This document shows positions 1 to 5,700 of a stretch of 6,713 nt of DNA, in pieces. The DNA is taken from NCBI GenBank assembly GCA_021203945.1, contig JAJQAF010000090.1, forward strand, positions 5,175-11,887. Reading direction: 5' to 3'. The number at the start of each line of letters is the position of its first letter. The first letter of the stretch is position 1. Below the pieces are notes generated by a model. That model was not told the DNA's origin. It made no database searches and was given only the letters and a program-made list of their open reading frames with translations. The stretch is from Campylobacter sp. (GTDB lineage Bacteria > Campylobacterota > Campylobacteria > Campylobacterales > Campylobacteraceae). Both the position numbers and the translations under genes were made by a program.

Positions 1-314
1 AGATCGTCTATCGTTATCCCCTCTTTAAATTTAATGATATCTCTACGGTTCGGCGTAGAATCGTCATTGTATATCGTATCTTTTCCGTCGCCCCTGCCGA
101 ACACGTAAGTATCGTTTCCATCTCCGCCGTATAAGGTGTCGTCACCTTTGCCGCCTATTAAGATATCATCGCCTTTGTTTCCTTTTAGCGAGTTATCGCG
201 GTCGTTCCCGTATATTTCATCATTTTCGTCGCTTCCTTGATCACTATATCCGAAATAATTGTCAATAATAACCACATTATTATCTTTTAGCGCTTGGGTT
301 ATGAGCCCGCCCAT
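1..314 (-). CDS. RTX calcium-binding repeat protein, partial (runs off left edge, 5' end probably lost)
   Basis: The minus-strand frame carries three back-to-back glycine/aspartate nonapeptides (GNKGDDILI, GGKGDDTLY, GGDGNDTYV; residues about 45-71 from the ATG). They are followed by a segment with the FGRGDGKDTI ... DIIKFKEGI pattern seen just after RTX blocks in haemolysin-type calcium-binding proteins. Such repeats fold as a calcium-bound beta roll in proteins exported by type I secretion, so this should be a piece of a secreted toxin, adhesin or enzyme. The frame is open from 353 (stop at 356-354) and the first ATG is at 314-312, with no Shine-Dalgarno before it. The repeats begin very soon after that ATG, unusual for an intact RTX protein, which normally has a long N-terminal part. 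I infer the 5' part was cut off by the element to the right. The stretch is visibly richer in CG dinucleotides than the neighbouring genes, which fits a different origin. Confidence 0.8.
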   Translation of the reverse strand, partial: MGGLITQALKDNNVVIIDNYFGYSDQGSDENDEIYGNDRDNSLKGNKGDDILIGGKGDDTLYGGDGNDTYVFGRGDGKDTIYNDDSTPNRRDIIKFKEGITIDD

Positions 315-380
315 TACAGCGCACTTTGCACCACATTTTAAAAACTTACTTAACTAAACATCCTCTGTCTGACCTTCTCT
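315..380. other. Probable left junction (att region) of an integrative element
   Basis: This short gap lies between the recombinase stop codon (383-381) and the broken-looking RTX frame. Integrative elements usually keep their recombinase gene next to one attachment site, and the base composition changes here. The RTX frame stays open through 353 and stops at 356-354, so the crossover could lie near 340-356. I found no second copy of this sequence further right in the window, so the partner site must be outside. The exact core cannot be set from one end. Confidence 0.4.
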
Positions 381-1664
381 TTAACTAATGCCTATGTTGC
401 ATCCGTCTCTTAAATCATCTACGTTAAGATGCACGTATTTCTCGCTTGTAAGTGCATTTAAGTGACCCATAAATAACATTAGCTTATGAGTTCCATACCC
501 TTTTAATGCAGCCAACCTAGAAGCCACCGTGTGCCTTAGACCATACATCGTATAATGCTTACTATTTGCTTTTTTATCAAAACCTAGCTCTATTAACATT
601 GCATTCCAAAGTTCCTCACAATACTTCTGATGTAGCGTTGTTATTGGACATCTCTCTAACGGCGTGCCATAGTAGCCCTTGAAGTTACCCAACGCTATTG
701 CGTGATATAATTCCTTTAAATTTCCTTCGAGGGTTTCTAAGTAGAGCCTTAGTGCATCCGCAGGGTCTGTTTGGTTAAGGATTTTAATCCGTTCCACAAT
801 ACCCTTAAAAGTCTCTAGCGTCAAGCCATCTATAGGCAACGTCCTACTTACTCCGTTTTTTGTGCTCCCTATTTTCATCGAGTGTGAATGGTTTTTTATA
901 GCTCTTGAGATTGTTATACTTTTATTAACAAAATCTATATCGCCCACTTCTAGCGCATAATACTCGGCAGGTCTTAGTCCTAAATTAGAATTAATAATAA
1001 AATATTCAAGCATTTCAGTGTGTCTTATATTTAACTTTTTATTTGCTAAATCCTGAAAATATTGCCTCATTCTGTCTAGTTCATCGTCGCTAAATCTAAC
1101 AATACGCTTAGCAACAACCTTTATATATGTTCCAGCAAACGTTGGTTTGTTGGGTAGCCTTAATCGCCTATGTTTCTCTAAGGTATCCATACAAACCTTT
1201 AGAGTGCTTATAAAGTGATTATAAGACTTTGCGCTATATCTCTTGCCATCTATACCTTTATTTAAAACCCTATCTCTAAACTCTGCCAGCATATCGTCAT
1301 CAAAATCCGTTATATTAACATTCCCCATAGCCCTGATAATAGTATTCATCCTACTAGGGGGCGTTTTACTGTCTTGATTAAACTGCCAAACACGGTCAAA
1401 CATCCACTCGGTGACCTCTGATAATGTCATAGTATATTCTGGCTTTACTTTAGCGCGGCGCGTAAGCTGCCCTTTTAGAGACCTATCTGTTGCGTAGCGC
1501 ATTTCGCGAGGCGTAGGGATAACTTCTAAATCGTTTAATATTTCTCTACGCCATTTAGCTTCTGCCACCTGTGCCTCACTCTTTTTTAAATTACGCCAAG
1601 TTTTCTGGTAGCGCCTTCCTCTTAGGATAAAATCGCTCACCCAGCTCTTGCCACGTTTAAACAT
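381..1664 (-). CDS. Tyrosine recombinase (phage-type integrase)
   Basis: A 427-residue site-specific recombinase expected to integrate and excise the element. The N-terminus (about residues 1-45, beginning MFKRGKSWVSDF) resembles the small arm-site DNA-binding domain of phage integrases. Residues about 75-170 fit the core-binding SAM-like domain, and about 190-420 are the catalytic domain. Visible catalytic positions are Arg231 in GLRPAEYYAL, probable Lys269 in STKNGVSRTLP, Arg377 and His378 in YGLRHT, His401 in MGHLNA, and the nucleophile Tyr410 in SEKYVHL, nine residues after His401. The first His of the HxxR box is Tyr374 here, a substitution tolerated in this family. An insertion of about 60 residues precedes that box. 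The ATG at 1664-1662 has an AAGG Shine-Dalgarno nine bases upstream, and the gene overlaps the end of the winged-helix gene by eight bases, implying coupled translation. It lies at the element edge beside the interrupted RTX frame. Confidence 0.93.
   Translation of the reverse strand: MFKRGKSWVSDFILRGRRYQKTWRNLKKSEAQVAEAKWRREILNDLEVIPTPREMRYATDRSLKGQLTRRAKVKPEYTMTLSEVTEWMFDRVWQFNQDSKTPPSRMNTIIRAMGNVNITDFDDDMLAEFRDRVLNKGIDGKRYSAKSYNHFISTLKVCMDTLEKHRRLRLPNKPTFAGTYIKVVAKRIVRFSDDELDRMRQYFQDLANKKLNIRHTEMLEYFIINSNLGLRPAEYYALEVGDIDFVNKSITISRAIKNHSHSMKIGSTKNGVSRTLPIDGLTLETFKGIVERIKILNQTDPADALRLYLETLEGNLKELYHAIALGNFKGYYGTPLERCPITTLHQKYCEELWNAMLIELGFDKKANSKHYTMYGLRHTVASRLAALKGYGTHKLMLFMGHLNALTSEKYVHLNVDDLRDGCNIGIS
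1564..1580 (-). repeat. 17-bp exact direct repeat, copy 1 (inside the recombinase gene)
   Basis: The 17 bases GCCACCTGTGCCTCACT (plus strand) occur again at 2515-2531. In both genes they are read in the same frame and encode the residues SEAQVA. Flanking bases differ on both sides. Confidence 0.7.
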
Positions 1665-2013
1665 AGCACAATACCTTATGTATAAACTCTCGTCCAGCAG
1701 CCGTTACTAGAACTTTTTTAGCCGGTCTGCCATTAAATCTTATCAAGGGCACATCATCAAACACTAGAAAACCGGCATCTACTAATGAATTAGTATGCAT
1801 ATTAATATTTTGTGCGTTCCAGCCTAACAGCTTTTTGTAAAACACTTGTGTATCCCCTTCGTGTAAATATACAGCCAACAGCAGCAAAAAGAACCTAACA
1901 GAATACTTATGCAGCGTCTGTTTAGCACCCTCTTTTAATGGCTTAGCTTCATCAAAGAGCTTTAGTATAGCTATGGCTTTCTGTGCTTTGCTTTCCTGTT
2001 CCTCTTGCGTCAT
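1657..2013 (-). CDS. Small winged-helix (MarR-like) DNA-binding protein
   Basis: A 118-residue protein with a predicted winged helix-turn-helix fold. Residues about 36-51 form a hydrophobic first helix (KYSVRFFLLLLAVYL). Residues 56-64 form a short second helix. Residues 67-83 (AQNINMHTNSLVDAGFL) look like the recognition helix. A beta wing at about 84-104 contains an Arg-Pro-Ala-Lys-Lys turn, and a closing helix follows (TAAGREFIHKVL). The layout is that of MarR-like regulators, and TAAGREF matches the common 'T..G...' end of the wing. It is too short to carry a ligand domain. It starts 17 bases after the membrane-protein gene, with an AAAGGA stretch before the ATG, and its end overlaps the recombinase start by eight bases. 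The context suggests control of recombinase expression or direction, an excisionase-like or repressor role, but that is inference. The sequence does not identify a named family. Confidence 0.7.
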   Translation of the reverse strand: MTQEEQESKAQKAIAILKLFDEAKPLKEGAKQTLHKYSVRFFLLLLAVYLHEGDTQVFYKKLLGWNAQNINMHTNSLVDAGFLVFDDVPLIRFNGRPAKKVLVTAAGREFIHKVLCYV

Positions 2014-2030
2014 ACTCTTTCATTTCCTTT

Positions 2031-3032
2031 CTATTTTCCCTTTGTTTTTTTATAAACCATAAAGGCTCTTATAAGCCCTATGACGTCCTCCCCCCTTGCA
2101 CTAAATCCAAAGTGCTTATAAATAATTCTAGCTACATAAGGACCGTCCTCCTCGTTTTTAAATCTAGGCGTATAACCCGATATAAACTTGATATCGAGTG
2201 CCAATGCCTCATAATAGTCGTCATCGCTTAAGCTAGTTACCTTATATTCACCTGCAGATACAGATAGCAGATAAAGCCAACCCAATGTTCCTATAGCAAT
2301 ACCCAAAAAACTATTAGGGTAAATATAAAAAGCTGCTCCCCCAAACAATATAATACTAATAATCCCCTTTAAGATAGCTACAGCAACCACGTAAGACAAC
2401 GTTGAGGCTTCACTAAGCTTATCTTCTCTGAATAGCTCAAACGTTGTTACTACTTTTTCTATCAACCCTTTATCGTTAGGCTTATAGCAATTAATTACGA
2501 CTTCTAGCCATAAAGCCACCTGTGCCTCACTAGCATACCGCCCGCCACTTACGTGATTGTTTATAACTTTAGCTAAAAACTGTAAGTCGTGCTTGGCTTT
2601 TTCTCTTTTAGTTATTAAAGAGCGGGGACGCAGAGCTAATACATATAGGCTTTTAGGATTATCCACCGCCCTATTAATGCAACGCTTACTTAACAGTTTG
2701 TTAAGCCAATACACAACAAAAACTGCAAGCGTACTAGCAAACATAAAGGTTATAAGTGGTATATCCCCTGACATATCCCTTTTGCCGTGCGTAACCCACT
2801 CTAAGAGCCCTGCCACGCCAAAATAACTAAGCACCTGAATGGTTATGAATACAAACGCACCAAAAAGCTTAGGACCACCCCTAATGGCTTTAAGTTCCGC
2901 CTCAAAGGCGTTGTTCTGCTTTTTAATAAGTTCCTCTATTTTGGATAGCTTTTTATTATCCACAATATAATCAGAAAAATCTTGATTAGACTTCAAGTAA
3001 GCTAACCTATCTTTACTTTTGCTTCGGGGCAT
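2031..3032 (-). CDS. Four-span membrane protein of unknown function
   Basis: I do not recognise a family. The 333-residue protein begins with a basic, charged, probably helical region (residues 1-53). It then has two membrane segments at about 56-79 and 91-114, a soluble stretch at about 115-208 rich in Lys and Arg at its start (SKRCINRAVDNPKS, LRPRSLITKREKAKHD), and two more membrane segments at about 211-237 and 239-260. The C-terminal 70 residues are soluble. There is no signal peptide and no catalytic motif I can name. By the positive-inside rule the N-terminus, the central region and the C-terminus should all be cytoplasmic. The ATG at 3032-3030 has an AGGT only four bases upstream, a weak ribosome site. 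It heads the group membrane protein / winged helix / recombinase and follows the peptidase gene after 55 bases. Its role could be cargo or defence, or it could support element transfer; the sequence does not decide. Confidence 0.7.
   Translation of the reverse strand: MPRSKSKDRLAYLKSNQDFSDYIVDNKKLSKIEELIKKQNNAFEAELKAIRGGPKLFGAFVFITIQVLSYFGVAGLLEWVTHGKRDMSGDIPLITFMFASTLAVFVVYWLNKLLSKRCINRAVDNPKSLYVLALRPRSLITKREKAKHDLQFLAKVINNHVSGGRYASEAQVALWLEVVINCYKPNDKGLIEKVVTTFELFREDKLSEASTLSYVVAVAILKGIISIILFGGAAFYIYPNSFLGIAIGTLGWLYLLSVSAGEYKVTSLSDDDYYEALALDIKFISGYTPRFKNEEDGPYVARIIYKHFGFSARGEDVIGLIRAFMVYKKTKGK
2515..2531 (-). repeat. 17-bp exact direct repeat, copy 2 (inside the membrane-protein gene)
   Basis: Second copy of the sequence at 1564-1580, same orientation, 951 bases away (a multiple of three), encoding the same residues SEAQVA at about position 168-173 of the membrane protein. 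Confidence 0.7.
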
Positions 3033-3058
3033 ATTGACCTGTATATATTATTTTTATC

Positions 3059-3064
3059 ATTATA
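3059..3064 (-). promoter_or_regulatory. Candidate -10 box for the membrane protein / regulator / recombinase group
   Basis: Read on the minus strand, the 55-base gap between the peptidase stop and the membrane-protein start contains a perfect TATAAT. It would place a transcription start about 20 bases before the ATG at 3032. There is no clear -35 box, which is normal for Campylobacter sigma-70 promoters. In such AT-rich DNA a chance hexamer is quite possible. Confidence 0.35.
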
Positions 3065-3087
3065 AGTCATCCTTACTAAAATATTCC

Positions 3088-3993
3088 TTATTGCCCCCTT
3101 TTTATAGCCTCGTTTAGTATATAGGGATTATAGGGCTCATCGTTTATGTAGTCCGCTTCACATTCAAGAAAATCTAACATATCATCATTATAAAAAGTTT
3201 CGTCCCCATAAAAATATCCCGTGTCGTCGTGATAGTAGTCTAGGTATAAACCGTCAGAATGGTTTTGCCCTACAGCATATTTAAAAAGCCCTGCGCTAAA
3301 CAAAGAGGCATCTATATTACTTAACACCTCTAAAGTCCTATTAACAGCCGTTAGGTATATTGTCTCCGCCCGTGTATGCTCACCTTCATAGCCTACGCTA
3401 ATATTAATGCAAGCAAGGTTTTTATTACACAATAGAGATAAGTTGCTAGCGTCCGTTACAGTCCCATAAGCTTGCCTATAGCCTAAATTCTTAAAAATCT
3501 TAGTTAGCTCATTGTTATCATAACCATATAGGGCTGCTTCATTAAAGCCCCTCCTGTCTAGCCCTATAAAGCAAGTAGTATTGAGAGTATCTATAAATGT
3601 GCTTAGCTCCGTGCTTCCCTTGCAGCCTACTTCTTCATTTGTAAAAAAACCAAACGCAAAGGGCTTATTTATCTGCATTAGCTTAAGCGCAATATAGACA
3701 CCGTTACGGTCATCGCCACCTATACACGCAGATTTAGAGCTAGGCGCAAGAGATATGAAATCCCCACTAATAATTAAATCCTCTTTAGTGGGGTTTAACG
3801 CCCCTCTAGCTTCGTTTATAGTGTCTATATGTGTGCATATAAGCGGGTAGCTTTTAGTATTTTTTGGTATAAATATAATCCCGCCCTGTGAGACGTGGCG
3901 GGTATATTTAGTGGTATCAAAACCAGCTAAGAGGCTATAAAGCCTCTTCTGGTCTTGTTCTATGAGTTTTAATAATTCAACACTTTTGACCAT
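3088..3993 (-). CDS. M20/M28/M42-type zinc metallopeptidase with acidic tyrosine-rich tail
   Basis: A 301-residue protein with the full active-site pattern of co-catalytic two-metal exopeptidases of clan MH. It shows His55 and Asp57 in THIDT, the bridging Asp94 in GGDDRNG, the catalytic base Glu120 and ligand Glu121 in FTNEEVGCKGS, Asp146 in GLDRRG, and His206 in GEHTRAE. The GGDDRNG and GLDRRG forms are closest to M42 aminopeptidases or the M20 peptidase-T group; I cannot separate these by eye. At about 210 residues the catalytic part is short for a stand-alone M20/M42 enzyme, with no room for a separate dimerisation domain. Residues about 245-285 form an acidic Tyr/Asp-rich tail (YLDYYHDDTGYFYGDETF) like the repeats of the upstream 457-residue protein. 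A strong AAGGAG lies four bases before the ATG at 3993, and only 14 bases separate it from the upstream gene, so they are co-transcribed. No signal peptide is seen, so it should act in the cytoplasm. Substrate unknown. Confidence 0.82.
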   Translation of the reverse strand: MVKSVELLKLIEQDQKRLYSLLAGFDTTKYTRHVSQGGIIFIPKNTKSYPLICTHIDTINEARGALNPTKEDLIISGDFISLAPSSKSACIGGDDRNGVYIALKLMQINKPFAFGFFTNEEVGCKGSTELSTFIDTLNTTCFIGLDRRGFNEAALYGYDNNELTKIFKNLGYRQAYGTVTDASNLSLLCNKNLACINISVGYEGEHTRAETIYLTAVNRTLEVLSNIDASLFSAGLFKYAVGQNHSDGLYLDYYHDDTGYFYGDETFYNDDMLDFLECEADYINDEPYNPYILNEAIKRGQ

Positions 3994-4007
3994 CTTTCTC
4001 CTTTGCT

Positions 4008-5381
4008 CTATTTTAAATTCTCATCGTTGTCGTCTATATATACATAACTATTGACCACATCCGACCACCTTGCCCGTTCATTTAGTATATGTTCGTTGTA
4101 ATATTCACTAAAAGATACATCATCAATATGTAAATAAGTATCCTCACGCTCACAATATACAAAATCGGGATTATCCTCCCCTACTATATCATTGCCATAA
4201 GAAACCTCTATATAATCCTCATAAGCCTCCTCAGGATAATATTCACCCTCATAACTTGAATAAATACAATCAGCTATGGCATAATATGCCCCGCCATATT
4301 GTATGCAGTTCTCTTTTAATAGATAATCATCTTGGCTTTTTACATATACAAAGTCATCGTTATCTTCTGAAAAATGTGTATCCTCATCTCTAGAAAAGTA
4401 GGCATAATCTGCATCTATGTATCTATCTTCATAGGCGCTATAAACAAAGTTCCCCCTATCAGCGTCCCAGTATCCGCCCCTAGTTTGTAAGAACGCATAA
4501 CCTATATTATCATCGTCGTGTATAGGGAGGTCGTTTATGTCAAAACCGTTTGTATGCCAATCATAGCTATATAAAACGCCCCTTTTATCATCAAAATGGT
4601 TAAATGTATCCATCCACGACAAAGGGGTTTCGCTCTTGCAAGCCTCTAATAAACATTTTGGCGCTTTTAACGCCCACTGTTTATAACTAAAGCCTCCCAT
4701 ATTTTCTTTGCCCCATAAGAGGAGTATCCCCTCTTTGTTTAAATAGTTTATTAAAATTTCTCTACTTTCCCCATCAGTATAATACAGACGGTCAGCATAT
4801 CTAAAGAGTGACGGCTCTAGGTTTTCCCCATCTAATACTTCGCCCTTGTTCCAAACAATACATCGGGCGATTAATTTATCATTTTTAAAAGCACCTAAAA
4901 ACGTTGCTTTATCCTCATATAAATAAAAATAATTCCCGCATTTGTGCATACACGAGCCTAAACTTGTCTGTAAGTTGTAGCCCTCCTTAAGGCTCATATA
5001 CTTAAAGATGATTTTATTTGCAATTAAATATTCTTCTAGTTCTCGCGTGCATATCAGATGCAACGCTGCGAGTTTATCTAATAGTTCCTTTGCTTTATAA
5101 GGTTTGCACCTTAGTGCTTTAATGCCATACTTATCATCTTGAATACCGTGAAGTATTCCATCCGTATCAAAAACATAGGCAGCCCTATTAAACTTTTTGT
5201 TGAACTCCTCGTTTTCCTCGCCCATATCGATAACAAAATAATGTTCTCCAAAGGGTAGCCAAACTAATATAAACCTAGCCCCTTCTGGTCCTGTAAAGCG
5301 TTCTAAATCATTAACAGTGCAGCGTGTAGAGTTGCCTCGAGTAGCCAAAATACCTTTATAGATTTCTACAGGGTCAATCAT
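4008..5381 (-). CDS. Uncharacterised protein with acidic tyrosine-rich C-terminal repeats
   Basis: A 457-residue protein without a named function. Residues about 130-260 contain SCMHKCGNYFYLY, then IARCIVW, then a PLSWMDTF motif. From memory, uncharacterised phage and mobile-element proteins share this order (SCM..., ...GRALLW, YPYMDT) and end in the same kind of repeat, but a profile search would be needed to confirm. From about residue 303 to the end the protein is built of loose 20- to 35-residue units with the pattern FVYxxxxDxYLxxD...YS, for example NFVYSAYEDRYIDAD, DFVYVKSQDDYLLKEN and DFVYCEREDTYLHIDD. They are very rich in Asp, Glu and Tyr and look suited to surface binding, metal binding or mimicry of nucleic-acid charge. 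The ATG at 5381 has a strong AGGGGG site six bases upstream and overlaps the stop of the small membrane gene by four bases (ATGA). It is followed by the peptidase after 14 bases, so the two probably work together. Confidence 0.75.
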   Translation of the reverse strand: MIDPVEIYKGILATRGNSTRCTVNDLERFTGPEGARFILVWLPFGEHYFVIDMGEENEEFNKKFNRAAYVFDTDGILHGIQDDKYGIKALRCKPYKAKELLDKLAALHLICTRELEEYLIANKIIFKYMSLKEGYNLQTSLGSCMHKCGNYFYLYEDKATFLGAFKNDKLIARCIVWNKGEVLDGENLEPSLFRYADRLYYTDGESREILINYLNKEGILLLWGKENMGGFSYKQWALKAPKCLLEACKSETPLSWMDTFNHFDDKRGVLYSYDWHTNGFDINDLPIHDDDNIGYAFLQTRGGYWDADRGNFVYSAYEDRYIDADYAYFSRDEDTHFSEDNDDFVYVKSQDDYLLKENCIQYGGAYYAIADCIYSSYEGEYYPEEAYEDYIEVSYGNDIVGEDNPDFVYCEREDTYLHIDDVSFSEYYNEHILNERARWSDVVNSYVYIDDNDENLK

Positions 5382-5479
5382 TTTACACCCCCTAAAACCA
5401 TTATAAAACTAGCCATAATGGCAACTAAAGCCAGGTATAAGCACTCTTTAAGTGCTAATATAGTATTATATTCTTGCAT
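5378..5479 (-). CDS. 33-residue single-span membrane peptide
   Basis: A small gene below usual ORF cut-offs. It starts at the ATG 5479-5477, has an AAAAGGGA Shine-Dalgarno six bases upstream, and ends in a TGA that overlaps the next gene's ATG as ATGA. The product begins MQEYNTILALKE and then has one hydrophobic segment, CLYLALVAIMASFIMVLGG, covering about residues 13-31, followed by VK. The ribosome site, the stop-start overlap and the intact membrane segment together support real translation. The ribosome site for the downstream gene (AGGGGG) is inside its last codons, so translation of the two should be coupled. It could be a membrane anchor or partner for the 457-residue protein, a toxin-like or holin-like peptide, or a leader whose translation sets expression of the operon. 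No family is recognised. Confidence 0.65.
   Translation of the reverse strand: MQEYNTILALKECLYLALVAIMASFIMVLGGVK
5440..5456. repeat. 6-bp inverted repeat AGCACT / AGTGCT
   Basis: Arms at 5440-5445 and 5451-5456 with a five-base loop, inside the small membrane gene. The same AGCACT-TA core recurs in the noncoding region (6063-6070, 6154-6164, 6244-6254), so it may be a protein-binding word rather than a hairpin. Weak on its own. Confidence 0.25.
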
Positions 5480-5496
5480 AATATTTCCCTTTTATG

Positions 5497-5505
5497 TGTT
5501 ATTAT
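5497..5505 (+). promoter_or_regulatory. Candidate divergent extended -10 promoter
   Basis: TGTTATTAT on the plus strand matches an extended -10 (TGn plus TATTAT) and is preceded by AT-rich DNA. The expected start, about seven bases downstream, is at or next to G5512, the first base of the 12-bp hairpin. If active it would make an RNA running right into the noncoding region and antisense to the operon leader. Confidence 0.3.
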
Positions 5506-5511
5506 GCGCTT

Positions 5512-5541
5512 GCTCCGTAGTGATTGCCGTCATTGCGGAGC
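5512..5541 (+). repeat. 12-bp hairpin, favoured in plus-strand RNA
   Basis: Arms GCTCCGTAGTGA (5512-5523) and TCATTGCGGAGC (5530-5541) enclose a six-base loop. Read as plus-strand RNA, all 12 positions pair, two of them as G-U. Read on the minus strand, those two positions become A-C mismatches. The asymmetry favours a function in plus-strand RNA. No T-run follows, so it is not a classic terminator in either direction. It lies between the operon promoter and the first gene, so it would also be in the operon's leader, where the outer 6 bp still pair. Confidence 0.55.
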
Positions 5542-5546
5542 GTTAA

Positions 5547-5564
5547 AGCTATATTAATATAGCT
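5547..5564. promoter_or_regulatory. 18-bp perfect palindrome, possible operator
   Basis: AGCTATATTAATATAGCT is its own reverse complement over 18 bases. It has no loop, so it fits a dimeric repressor site better than an RNA hairpin. It lies in the leader of the operon, just downstream of a second possible minus-strand -10 (TATAAG at 5573-5568). No second copy is present in the window. The winged-helix protein is a possible ligand, which is inference only. Confidence 0.4.
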
Positions 5565-5624
5565 AAACTTATAATTTCAAAGAATGCGCCTAAAAAGCTA
5601 ACTTAACTTTTTAAACTCGACAAA

Positions 5625-5700
5625 ACTATAACACATAGAAACTTAAAATATACTTAAAATCACTAAAATAATTACTAAAAACATTAAAAAGCTTTATAAT
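5625..5700 (-). promoter_or_regulatory. Promoter of the small peptide / repeat protein / peptidase operon
   Basis: Read on the minus strand, an extended -10 (TGT followed by TATAGT, hexamer at 5630-5625) is preceded by five T-tracts spaced about 9-13 bases apart, including ATTTTAAG twice at an 11-base interval. Phased T-tracts in place of a -35 box are the known signature of Campylobacter sigma-70 promoters. Transcription would begin near 5618, giving a leader of about 140 bases that includes the palindrome and the hairpin. It is the best promoter in the window. Confidence 0.55.

Noticed and set aside
296..309. The minus strand reads CGGGCTCATAACCC, identical to the anticodon arm core of initiator tRNA-Met
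   Set aside because: The bases on both sides do not match a tRNA: there is no D arm, T arm or acceptor stem. The stretch also lies in the open RTX frame (GGLIT). Most likely chance, though recombinases do target anticodon arms, so it was considered as an att core.
1983..2231. Plus-strand open frame of 82 codons
   Set aside because: It lies antisense across the winged-helix and membrane-protein genes, has no ribosome site, and its composition is that of the complement of a coding strand.
2557..2826. Plus-strand open frame of 89 codons
   Set aside because: It is wholly antisense inside the membrane-protein gene, with no ribosome site or recognisable domain.
2659..2963. DnaA-box-like words TTATCCACC (2659-2667) and TTATCCACA (2955-2963)
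   Set aside because: Both lie inside the membrane-protein coding sequence, where they encode Val-Asp-Asn, and are about 300 bases apart without other origin features.
3002..3070. 22-codon minus-strand ORF in the gap before the membrane-protein gene
   Set aside because: The possible Shine-Dalgarno is immediately next to the ATG, and the ORF overlaps the start of the better-supported gene in another frame.
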